DNA of 53,668 nucleotides. Source: Bondarzewia mesenterica (taxonomy: Eukaryota; Basidiomycota; Agaricomycetes; Russulales; Bondarzewiaceae). Position 1 is the first letter of the stretch, and each line of letters begins with the position of its first letter. The notes beneath the pieces were generated by a model. That model saw nothing but the letters and a program-made list of their open reading frames with translations. It was not told the DNA's origin and did not search any database. The translations under genes and the position numbers were made by a program. The DNA lies in assembly GCA_004802705.1 (NCBI GenBank), contig SGPL01000204.1:1-53668 (forward strand). Reading direction: 5' to 3'. Below are positions 11,038 through 21,800 of this stretch, piece after piece.

Positions 11038-14000
11038 TTGAATGTTGCAGCGAATGATGGCGGCATCGAGGAGGGCTTGATCAGATGGGATGATTCATCT
11101 TCCGAGAGCCAAATTCCATCAAATGATCTCATCGATACCATCTCTAATGGGTCAGCTGTTCGAATCTCTTCTATCTCTCTCTCCTCACCTTTTTCCCCCT
11201 CCTGTGCACTAAAGTTTTATATCCTCCAAATGGATGAAAATGCTGCCCTATTCACTGTCGCTAAAATCATCATACTCACCCGCAGTTTGGAAGACTGGCT
11301 CTCCCAAAAGTGAAAGAGTCGAGGTAAATTGGAACAGAATTTAAATTGGGACTTTAGACAGTCAAGGCCGAAGGGGACCATGCCCGACATCCCTCTCAAG
11401 AAGGCCAGATACATTGCAAAGCTGAGAAAGGTGAGTTTGCCATTGAACATGGGCTCGGCATGCTCAGTGATGTTGACTGCCATCCCCACAGGAAATCACC
11501 GACTGGTTTGAGTTTCAGCTCCCACAAAAACTGGTCAAGGACAAGATCAACTATTTCTGCCACTGGACTGCCGCACAAGTCATCCAGAAGGTCAAAAAGA
11601 AGGAGGTCCAGGCATATATCGATGAGAAGCACTCAATCATGCCGGCCACTTCTCGACAGTTCATTGCACACTATCAAGAGGCCTTGCGGGAGATCAAGGC
11701 CAAGTTATCGGCCAGTGAGCTCAAAAAGTATGATGAGCTTGCCGATAAATAAAATGCGGCAACCCCACCACTGGAGGTGCAAAGAGAGTGAGTGGAGTCC
11801 CCCTGTTATGATCTCTACAATGCTGACAATGACATAGTCTCGCCGAGAAATATGGCCACCAATACATCAAGGAATTTGTGAGACAGATGTATAAGCAGCT
11901 CAGCATGAGGGTGTTCGTACTGCATGCCTCTCAAAATAAGGACAAAAAAACAATATACACATAGTGAGTTTGCCTTTCAGTTTCGGGCCGATAGAAGCAG
12001 AGCTGACGGCATTAGCTTTGGCAGTCATAATTACAATGAAGAAAATGGGACTCTGTCATTCATCAAGACATACCCCGAGTGGGCGACAGGAAATATCCTA
12101 GAAGATTGGGGCAATTATGCTAAGAAGTCATTTGGTAAGTGAATCCTCCAAATCATTGTCTCATTTCTGACTTGTCTATATAGCTGTATCCCCTGGTGAT
12201 GCCAAAGCCAAAGCCAAAGCTGATGGTGCTGAAGCCAGCAAGAAGAATGGCAAGAAGCCCCTGCTGGAGTTGGCATTTGCTGAAGATGGCAGAGTGATGC
12301 TTCCGGCGATGAAGGAGGGCAATCAGCCAGATTTGGAGCAGATGAAGGGACTGGTCTGGTCAGTGATGACAGCCACTTACCGTGAGTCCCGCTTACTGAT
12401 GGCAAGACTTTTCCGAGCTGATCTCCATTGAACAGGTGAAGTAACCTCCAATGAAAAGAGTGATGTGCCCTGGAGTGACCTCAAAGAGCATCAGAGTGAA
12501 TATATTAATGTTGAATACCTCCCCGAAGGGTGTTAGTTGAAGGAGCCCTCGAAAATGGTGAGAACAGAGGTAGTGAAGCTGATAGACCACTGGCATGCAA
12601 GGCAGGCCAAGGAGAAACACCTGGTGGTATTCGAAGGCTACAAGGACAAGGATGGGGGGGCAGTGTTCCCCTCAGAAGGACCTCGGGAAAAGAAGGGGAA
12701 GGCCACGGCAGCATTGGCCAAAAGCAAGGCAAAGGGAAAGGGAAAGGGTAAGGCACCAGTGAGGGTGGCGGTAAAAGAAACAGGTAAGGGCAAGGGTAAA
12801 CAATCTCTGAAAAGAAAAAAAGAAAGCTACCAGCCCCCAGTCTGATTCTGACTTAGAGGATAATGCCGATGCCGATGGTCAAAGCGATGATGCTAAAGCC
12901 GATGCCGATGATGATGATGAGGACATTATCCGACAGCTTCAGGCTCTTGAGGGCAGTGACAATGATAATGATGAGAGTGATGGGAACATTGAAGATGAGG
13001 CATCTTTCGCACAGATGGAGGAGTAGAAAGTGGCCATCCAGGAGCAGCTGGAGAACCCGACCTGGATTGAGCCCAACATGGCACCAGCTGAGTTCACCAT
13101 GACCTCTGACATCAGCAAGTATTCTTTTCTGTTGAATGTAAGTAGCAGGAGAGAATATAGGGATATGCTCGCTGCCATATATAGCTGAGAGGTAAGCCCC
13201 TCACTCATTTACCTGCTGTCTGTTCCTCATATTACATAGGCCCTAAAGGGACAAGGCTCACTGACACTGAATGTGCCCATGTCAGTGCATTCCTTCTATA
13301 GGAGGTCTATACCATCGAGGAGGGCCAGGAGGAGTTCATACTCTGGCTCTCAGAATACCCACACTTGGCCAAAAAAGGCGACCTTCTCAGCAAGAAGGAC
13401 CTCTAGAGGATCTGCCTCGGCGTCAGCTTCCTTTTGAATGACATTCATCAGAAACAGTTCTCGCAGCCTGACCCCGATGGGCCCAATTCAGGATGTGTGA
13501 CTAGGACCCCCCCTTATGTTCTCAGCTCTAACATCGACTTTGCCAAAGCCGATGAGATGACCCTCACTCTTTGCAAGTAAATCACATCTTCAATAATGGG
13601 TGTTTGGAGGATAAAGTCTGGTGGACATCAGAGTGAGGATGATAAGGGTGGGGGCCAAGATTCTGGGAAGGCCAGCCTAAGTGGCAAAGAGAATGGGCTG
13701 GATGAAAGGGATGAGGGGCAACTGAGGGTGGAAGTGACAGTGGTGGAGGGTGCTATGTGGCCTGCCTCAGTGGTGTCCACGAGTGAACCCAAGAAGGACA
13801 TCATTGTCCCCATCTCTGACCACCCATCAACTGTAGCCAATGGGCCGATGGTAATGGATAAGGTGAGTTTAGTTTGGCATGGATATGCGGTAGAGAAACT
13901 AATTGATAAATACTGCTCAGGATGAATCTATACTCTCCGATCATCCATCCAACAAATGGCCTCATCAAGATACTGAAGATATCAATACAGACAATGCCAA

Positions 14001-14298
14001 TGATGCCGATGCCAATACCGCTGAACCTGTTCCTCACAAGAGACAGAAGAAGGCAAAGGTGATCAACTCACCCATCATGGAAGTTCAGGAAGAAGTATTT
14101 GACTTCAAATTTAATTATATTCTACTTCACTAATGATATTATGTCGACTTGCAGCCATCAAAGGGGCAAGCTGTGAAAAAGGCCAAGAAATTGCCACAGT
14201 CCAATGATGGCCCCAAGGCCGATTCTCCATCAGTCAAGGCCAGAAAGATCAAGCCTAAGGTGAACGCTGTGAGTCTGGCCTGGTCAAGTAGTCAGTGA
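11038..14298 (+). pseudogene. Long charged KDZ-element cargo protein of unknown function, multi-exon, broken
   Basis: A multi-exon plus-strand gene with clear GT-AG introns, e.g. after AKLRK at about 11431 (gtgagt to cacag), about 11790-11838, after SFG at about 12134-12181, and 12379-12428. Spliced readings include MPDIPLKKARYIAKLRK|EITDWFEFQLPQ, HWTAAQVIQKVKKKEVQAY, EKYGHQYIKEFVRQMYKQLS, LPAMKEGNQPDLEQMKGLVW, PWSDLKEHQSEYINVEYLPE, a Lys/Gly-rich segment (12690-12800), an acidic Asp/Ala run (12850-13020), YTIEEGQEEFILWLSEYPHL and DLxRICLGVSFLLNDIHQK, then a basic tail to the TGA at 14296-14298. The layout resembles an unnamed basidiomycete family I recall near transposons; no function is assigned. 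Stops at about 11311, 11749, 12533, 13024 and 13404 suggest inactivity. The start at 11038 needs one TGA (11311) read through; otherwise use 11380. Confidence 0.7.
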
Positions 14299-14490
14299 GG
14301 AGGGGAGCCTATTGCCCATCAAACAAGAAGTCAGGCAGCCTGTGCACCAAGCCGTAAATAGCCTTTTTTTAAAATATACAATTATTGTTCTCTTGCTATT
14401 GTAGTTTCTTTTTTTTTTGTAAGAACAGTCTTTCATGTTATAAAAGAAATATAAACAAATACAGCCTATATGTAATGAATTAAAAAAAAA
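14299..14490. other. Convergent 3' spacer
   Basis: This AT-rich spacer lies between the ends of the plus-strand cargo gene and the minus-strand zinc-cluster gene, with a poly-T run at about 14410 and a poly-A run at about 14482-14490. It presumably carries both polyadenylation regions. Confidence 0.45.
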
Positions 14491-16934
14491 TCAGACTGAG
14501 GTGTCATCCTCCAGCTAGTCCTCATCACTATCAGTAACTGCCCCCTCCAATGCCTCTCTACCCACCGCCTGCCTGCCTGTCACCCCCTCTTCATCCTTCC
14601 ATGGGCAANTTCTCACCAGAATCAGCCTCACCATCGGTGTCAGCTTTGGGGTCGAGGTCCATGGGCCCTTCACCCAGACCCATCTCCTCCCCCATTTCCT
14701 TCCCCCGGTCCTCCACTCTCACATCCATCTTTCCATCATCCTGCACCTTCTGATCGAACAGAGAGGTGAGCAGAGGCAGTGCACTGGGCATGGCCTCAGC
14801 CACAATCATTGTTGATGGAGGGGATAGATGTGGTCCCTAGTTGGGTGTGAGGGTGGGCAGTGGGCCCCGCTAAGGTGATGGAGGTGGTGATAGTGGCATC
14901 AGCAAATGCCTCGATCCTGAAGGGCCCACAGGGATGGGTGGAATGGGGAGGGGCTCCAGCCCTGCTATCTGCTCCAGCTAGGTGATCATCTTGAACTGAT
15001 GGTTCAAGCTGGTCAGGTACAGCTGGTGGTTGCTGTTGCTGGTCTTCCAGTATTCCTTGAAGAGATCTTTGAGGAACACCACCCTCTCATTGAGAAACTG
15101 CAGTTTCTCTGTGAGGCGGGTGATAGCGGGATTGGCATCGGTAGAGTGGTCGAGCAAGGAGGTTGGGAGCACCGGGCCAGTGGCGGCATTAACAGCAGGG
15201 GGGTAGAGGGCAGAGGACCTGTGGTGGGTGGATGGGGGCCTCTTATTAGGACGCAATCCCCTTCNTGATCAGCNGTGGGCATGGCAGCCTNTNAAGGTGG
15301 CATCGGCGGGGATGGCAGGGAAGGTGGAGGGGGGCTGANNGAGCCCTGTGAGGATTTCNCCAACTTGGNGAAACTGGGATGGGCGACCNATGCCTGAGCT
15401 ANTCCATAAAAGTTAAATCANAAAAATTNAGACAAAAGAAAAGTTCNTACCAGCCTTTTTGCCCTTCTCCATGNGCTCCCNNCNNGATTGACNGNGCTTG
15501 CNGATCTTNGTGATGGCAGAGGGGGNNGGGGGNTCCAACAGCCNNACTCACTTGNANGNNGNCNGNGNAGAACNGGCTGGTGNNGGAGAACTGNATGGNG
15601 ANCNGGATGAGNGTNGTGATGANGGGGNNGTNGTTTGTGAAGGTNGGGGATGGNNGTGGNACTGCATGCATCCCCTCAGCTTCANCATAGCCTNCGCCAT
15701 CCTGTGCATGGCTTCCTTGTTTCGNNGCACCTTTGTATNNCACNNCNTCTTCNCCCGATTGCACTCATGGCAAACNGCTTGCCCTGAGAAANAGCATACC
15801 NTCCNNNNTTGCTNACACTTCCNANAAGATACCCTTGCNCATTCTTGCCCATCANTGTCAATGTANNGGGAGCNAGGAGGGGAGNGACTGNGNGCAGCAG
15901 GCCNNGAANNGGCTGGTGGCTTNGAGGCCTGGNAAAGTCAGTGGAAGAAATGAATAGATGGTAAAGTCACTTACCTTTCACTTCNNNGGCTTNNGCGTCG
16001 GCTTCNACGGTGGGGACTCTATGTCCTCATCCTNTGACTNNACCATTGCCCTGCTCNTATACTCANGGTGANGGCNCTTCTCCTTCTCCTTCCCCTTCNC
16101 CTTCTCCTCNCTCCTCTTCTTCTCCTCATCATCCTCATTCCTCCTGCGCTTGNGACCCCNGTNCTCCCNTTCCTGANCNGTTTCTCCACCCNTCTCNCTN
16201 TCCTCCANGTCCTCNTGCCTCTGACACTTTCCACCCNNCTTCTCNNNTTCCCTGCCCATCTCTCCACCNNCCATTNTGCCNTTCNCCTTTGCNCTTNCNT
16301 TTCCTTTGTCTTTTGCCTCTCCAGCCGAAANATGTCTCTAGTGGANGGCATNNGCTTTNGNTGGGAGGGGCNCNGTTNGGTGTGGGTGACNGNCCCNATC
16401 TCTNAGAGGGNACAGAGGGGAGATATTGGCNCAATATCTTCTTNCATGGGCTGGAGAGGNGAGAGNAGGGAGTTGTTGGCTTGTATGNGNCTAATATTAG
16501 NAAACAATAGATATTGATTAACCACTTGTGACTTACCAGGCTCCCACNACAAGTCCTCNCNGAGGTCGCCATTGAACGGNGGAGTCGGCGGCCGGTTGAN
16601 GTATNNGATGNNNGGGTGGGTGGTCGATATGCNCCNCAAGTTGACTGGGCNGTAGGNNGCCTGGGTGGCTTTGATCTCCAAAGCTGCACCATGTGNAAGG
16701 NNGGGCAAAAGAATCTTCTGCCCAGCCTGTGTGCCTGCGTGCTGGGNNGCGNTCAGGTNAACCTATACAAAGTTAGTGCAGTGGAAAAAAANGCGGAAGA
16801 CAGGTACTTACTACCTCNCCGCAGATANNGCTGGGGACATCGATATCGGCNGGCACNNTACCAGCCNAGTGGGNGGCAAGGGCAGCCTGAATGTGGGNNG
16901 NNATGNNGTAAGCGGTCTGGACAGAGGAAGACAT
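14491..16934 (-). pseudogene. Zinc-cluster-like, Ser/Pro and Lys/Glu-rich cargo protein (candidate DNA-binding), N-riddled
   Basis: The minus-strand reading probably starts at ATG 16934 (MSSSVQTAY), has an intron around 16770-16825, then ISTTH...NRPPT.PFNGDL.EDL, a Glu/Lys/Arg-rich stretch (16080-16300: KRRRNEDDEEKKR), DEDIESPP, and a cysteine segment near 15760-15850 (CHECNR.K..C, the spacing of a fungal zinc cluster). It continues with a helical segment (RLTEKLQFLNERVVFLKDLF, 15060-15130), a Pro-rich part, and an acidic tail to the TGA at 14491-14493. The family is a guess: agaric genomes have CxxC-containing proteins of this layout, usually read as DNA-binding. Many scattered Ns hide residues, and one TAG lies near the C-terminus, where an acidic run is interrupted. 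Confidence 0.55.
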
Positions 16935-17340
16935 TGGAGGTATGNAAAGGTGTCTTAGTCNNGACAGAGNNGGGNGATNNGANGAGGAGAACNAATNGGA
17001 AGGTGATGCNGCTATATGGAATTTNTTTGTGTGTACTTATTTACCCTTCTCATTCGGTAATCTTGTTTTGAGTAAACACCGTGGGGCCAGTGGCCGATGC
17101 TTCCTTGTGCGCATATGCAATCTGGGCTGATTTGATTGATGGCCAGGCCTCATCTGGGCCGGGTTTCACTCACGGCCCGAACAATCTCATTTTACATTAT
17201 CAATTGGGCAGTGAGATGAATTGAGCCAGTTTCTGTTGACATCGGCTTCATCGATGGAAATGGCATCAACGGCGATGTCAGTTTCGGCTTCGGCTTCAGA
17301 ATAATCAAAGTGAGTATGAAGTCTTTCAATAGAGGTTGNA
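16935..17340. other. Promoter-side spacer of the zinc-cluster gene
   Basis: About 400 bp upstream of the minus-strand zinc-cluster gene, still inside the transposon. It retains CpG sites (for example 17240-17300, with repeated cggcttcggcttc). No coding signal or clear motif was found. Confidence 0.35.
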
Positions 17341-17399
17341 TGNCNATAAAGGCATTGAAGATTTATATANTTTTAAGTATNTAAAAGTCTNTTCAGACC

Positions 17400-17770
17400 C
17401 NTTGTCACACTATAANGTGGTGGATATGATTTCACATANGTTAAAATCNGTTATGGGATCCTTGAGCTCNTATNAGCCTTAAAGTCATTCTAGCTCTTTG
17501 TAATTTTGTCACCTGCTCAATTGATGCTTGGCCAAACTTATCACAGATGTCAAATATAATTTCACATATGTTAAAATCAGTTATAGGATCCTTGAGCTCC
17601 TATCAGCCTTGAAGTCATTCTGGCTCTTTATAATTTTGTCACCTACTCAATTGATGCTTGGCTAAATTCATCACAAATGTCGAATATAATTTCACATATA
17701 TTAAAATCAGTTATGAAATCTTTGAGCTCCTATCAGCCTTAAAGTCATTCTAGCCCTTTGTGATATTATC
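17400..17770. repeat. 130-bp tandem repeat, about 2.8 copies
   Basis: The phrase atttcacatatgttaaaatc recurs at 17428, 17558 and 17688, exactly 130 bp apart. It is followed each time by gatccttgagctcctatcag (decayed in the third copy), a segment ending gtcattctagctctttgt, then caattgatgcttggc and a tcacagatgtc-like end. Copies differ mainly by transitions. It lies just inside the right core-motif array, and no counterpart was seen at the left end. Confidence 0.85.
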
Positions 17771-17779
17771 ACTTGCTAA

Positions 17780-18356
17780 GAGTGAAAAACATTTTCAATA
17801 GTCAGCTAAACTGTCAGGATTGGGCATCAGTGAGGGGGCAAGGCTATAATACTGCTCTGCTTATGCTCAGCCAAACTGTTAGAGGTGAAGGATGGCAGCA
17901 AATAGGCAAGGGCCTAATATTGCTCTGCTCATGCTTAGCTGAACATCAAAGGCAGAGGATGGTGGCAAATAGACAAGGGCCCAATATTGCCCTGCTCATG
18001 CTTAGCTGAACTATCAGAGGTGGTGAATAATAGTGAATGGGCAAAGGCCTAATATTGCTCTGCTCATGCTTAGCTAAACTGTTAGAGATAAGGGATGACA
18101 GTGAATAGACAAGGGCCCAATATTGCCCTGCTCATGCTCAGTCAAACTGTCAGAGGCAGAGGACAGTGACAAATAGGCAAAGGCAATACCTGCACCCATC
18201 CTGCTCAACTCAACTATCAGAGTAGGCAAATGATGATGCCAGCTGAACTATCAGAGATGGGCCTACATTGCTGTCAGTTGGGCTCATTTAGACTATTAGC
18301 AATGAGCAAAAAACATGTTCAGCTGGACCATCTAAGACAGAAAAAGGCACTGAATA
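17780..18356 (-). repeat. Right terminal inverted repeat with 67-69-bp core-motif array
   Basis: Tandem units of 67-69 bp (markers at 17904, 17971, about 18040, 18107 and 18175), each with ggcaagggcccaatattg, ctgctcatgcttagctgaac and a core close to ctgtcagaggcag. The outer 230 bp are the inverted copy of the left end. The array has almost no CpG: every core cggcc/gacgg of the left end appears here as tg or ca. About ten cores can be counted. Confidence 0.85.
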
Positions 18357-18800
18357 ATGTGATGGAGGTAGCAATGTCTCATTCATCAGAGATCTAATAG
18401 TGCTAGGATTGGCCTAAAATAGTTCTCTAACTAATAATACAAGTTTGTATATTAAATCATTAAAAGACGGAAGTGTTGACATAGTGATAAAGAATTGATT
18501 CCAATCAACTAGGCCTAAAAAAGGGCTAAAATCATCATCAATGGAGCAAATGAAAGAGATATAAAAAATATAGAAAAAGGATAAAAAATATATTAAATAC
18601 TGCATAAACCCTCTAATTAACAAAAGGAACATTACAAGAGGTAGGGTGTATATCAGTGGAATGGTGAGTGCATGAGAGGAGGTAGCAGGTGTAAAAGAGA
18701 AGGCAAGAGGGAAGGCAGCAGACATTATATTTAGAGAGGGAGAGGGGGCAGTAGAAGAAGCAATATGTACATTAGTTAAAGGGCTAAGTTCAGGTGCCAG
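18357..18800 (-). pseudogene. Possible copia gag remnant next to the KDZ insertion
   Basis: A 103-residue minus-strand reading (18414-18725) ends FLGLVDWNQFFITMSTLPSF then NDLIYKLV. This recalls the start of copia gag proteins (LxGxxDWxxWxxxMxxxLxxxDLxxHI). It is AT-rich, degraded, and cut off near the KDZ right end, which may have inserted into it. The assignment is tentative. Confidence 0.3.
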
Positions 18801-21800
18801 ATTTATTATGGTGAGCTATAAAATGAAGGATTTGTAAAATTTGGAAGAAGCATTTTTTTAATGTGGCAACTCATAAGTTTGCCCACTCAACCTTNTTTAC
18901 CCTTCCAATATATAAGTGTATATTTAGCTGCTATGTTGACTAAGGCNGACATTATATAAATCTTCTTTAGACAAATATTACTCTATACTGNGACTACTGT
19001 TAANCAAGTTATGACTGAGTTGATTTTATCAAAAGGGTATTCACAAACAAAGCACTGTNAGATGCATCTTACACATAGGCATTAGCTAGAATACTTATGA
19101 AAGGCATATAGCATATGAGCAAGTGAATGAATTTAAAATTCAAAAAATAAACCACCATGATTTTATGCTGATTGTATATATAGCAAGCCTCCTCTACTTA
19201 AGCCTTTGAAGTAAGGATAAAATAATTGCCCCCTAGCTCTAGAAAAATACNCACACTGTGATACCCAATAATTTCCTCACATNAAAATAGATAGCTTAAA
19301 GCCAAGTCTTAAAGATTCATATAGCNNAANATTAGTAATAATAAAAAAATGAGATAAATGTGAGATCAGTATGAGGAGAGATAGGAGTGGTGANGTTGTA
19401 GACTGAAAATTTGAGTTAGATATCATGTTTNTTAGTNTATCACTCTATAANAGGCTTTATCATTGCTCAAAGAAAATGACAGCATAGNTAACATAGCTAA
19501 ATTTATACAAGTTGATAAATGATTGCTGTATGACAATGAGGATTAAAATAAAAANAAAAGAATANTAGTTGAGAAAGACTTAAAATCCACATTTGCCNAC
19601 TAAATCTAATCGATGGGTCNTTGAATGAAGTATAAGGCTTTGAAAGCTGCTCCAAGTGAAGGCTTGACATGCTAGGTTAAAAGTGAGATAGCTAGCGANA
19701 GTAAATTATTTTATGAGAAGTTGAAGCAAATATAATGTAAGGATTTATAAGTGAGAATGTAAGGATTTTTNGCAATTGTTATCATGTTCAAACACAAAGA
19801 GCCATTATATATGACTAAGTATATTAGTTAGTGGNTATAATNAACTGTAATCTCACATTCTCACATCTATTTTTCTTTACTTAAGCTGCTTATAAGGAGT
19901 CAATTAATTATTANTAATATAATATAATNTATAAGATTTTCTNAGAGCTGATCAATACCTAAAAGAGGTAGTAAAAAGAGATAGATGAGGTGACCCTATC
20001 TCTAAATTCATCTACAANAATTATGTGATATCTAAAGCATATTCTTTTAGCACATATAACTGGCCATATTTTGACACATATAGTCAGATATATATACATT
20101 CTTATTAAACCCACTCAATTGATCAGTAATNATTTTATTAATATCTACAATGAACATGGCATAGAGTTTAATAATCAATATCACAGTCAATTTGCCCCAC
20201 TAGTAAACTGATAGAATTCTTCATGCATAAGCTCTACAGTGAGATCTTAATATTTTACAGGCTGTNAATCTTNAGTTGCAAAACAAACTAACAGCATCAC
20301 ATGTTATTGTNAAAATTCTACACAATAAACTTAAAATACATGATGCTGTCATATATGATGCTGATAATAGTCTNNTACAAATGGCATATACATTTGGGTT
20401 NAATGATTGTAAGATGAATTCATTCACTGTGATAAATTTTTATACTGATATATAATAGGAGGAGAGAGGGTCTAATATTGAGCTGAATGATTTTATAATG
20501 AATGTNATATACTTTATTGATTATATTTNTACTGAGGTGGGTGCAAAAATAATATCATATTATTANAAATATTAATTTTTTTTTTTCTANCATCCTTCTT
20601 CAATTTTTACAATAGACTAAATCTTAAAGATATATCAGAACATTCAGAAGGTTATCATTATGGACAATGCTACAAAANAACTTAATGAACTTAAAGACAC
20701 AAACAATGTAGGAATAAGAACAGCTATAATGACAGAGTCTTCAAGGCATGATGAGTCACTGAATGATAAAATCTATAGTGAAGATTATTTTGCAGTAGCA
20801 GTAGAAGACAAACNCTAAAGTCATNCATTAAGGCTTAGTGAGTAAATACTCATTATTTTATACTCATTAGTTTTTTAACATGACTATCAAGTGGGCACAA
20901 TATAGATANATTAGTTGAAAGATGTCTGTATGTTCATAATGCACTTGTACAATTATTTTTGAATATANNTAACATGTTGATTGTTCTCAGTGATTATTTG
21001 CTAGGTGTTTGTTTTAGACAGTTTATGAATCAATGATCAACATNGGACATTATGAATAGANAGGAAAAAAAAAGNGTATCATGAGCAGAGTCCTCTCTGA
21101 AACCCCTCACACCTCTNTGGCCTTGATGGAACTATACAAGAGACTCATCTATAAAAACGTCATCAGTGTGATGAATTGCAAAAATAATTAAGATGAGAGC
21201 TNAATAAAAGCAGGTATACTCAGTGGATGATAATAAGACTGACTTTATGACTGAGGATAGCTTGGTGAGAGATAGTCGATGCCCTTCAGATATGCTAATA
21301 GTTANNACTACCATGAGAATGATTGNCAGGGTTNATAGTCACACTATACAGNNATTGCAATTTTTTTTGCACTATTAGGCAACTAAATATAGGNCTTATT
21401 CTCCTTGAGTAGATAGCTNATGATGATTGCATAGTTGCTTGATNTGAATATGAGCATGCCACAGCTACNAATCTTTTTCTCAATATTGTAGATGATAGTA
21501 CCTTTAAGACTATAATGGGGCATGAATCTGATGAAGAAATTATATTCAGCCTCTGCTGAGGTCTTCTCATGCAAGTTCTCTTCAAGCTATTTGTAGTCAA
21601 TATTCTTTAATAAAAGATACCACAATAANAAATGATGAGTNAGATACGCACCTTTTGCATAGTAGTTNAGCAATAATCTATAGTNNTGATAAGCAAATAG
21701 CTATTTTTCACCTCACTGATATNTNATCATAAATNCATTGATCAATAGCTTTATACAANAGGCCTGTAGAGGGGCATGAAGAGATAAAGAGGATATTACT

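Larger units (their letters stand above)
4134..18356. mobile_element. KDZ-type DNA transposon with long TIRs and four gene units, including a TET/JBP dioxygenase
   Basis: Left and right ends are inverted copies. The left reads tattcagtgcctttttcagt and then cttagacggtccagccgaac; the reverse complement of the right end reads tattcagtgcctttttctgt and then cttagatggtccagctgaac. The similarity continues inward for several hundred bases. The interior holds, left to right, the KDZ transposase (minus), a TET/JBP dioxygenase (minus), a charged unknown protein (plus) and a zinc-cluster-like protein (minus). KDZ (Kyakuja-Dileera-Zisupton) transposons are known in basidiomycetes and known to travel with TET/JBP genes; the four-gene layout here is read directly from sequence. 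Flanking tgatgg occurs at 4123-4128 and 18360-18365 and may be part of a target-site duplication, but does not abut the TIR ends exactly. All genes carry stops, so this copy is inactive. Confidence 0.85.

Noticed and set aside
12505..12756. Minus-strand Pro/Leu-rich reading opposite the charged cargo gene
   Set aside because: The plus frame continues the spliced cargo protein and ends in Lys/Gly repeats; the minus reading is its antisense shadow.
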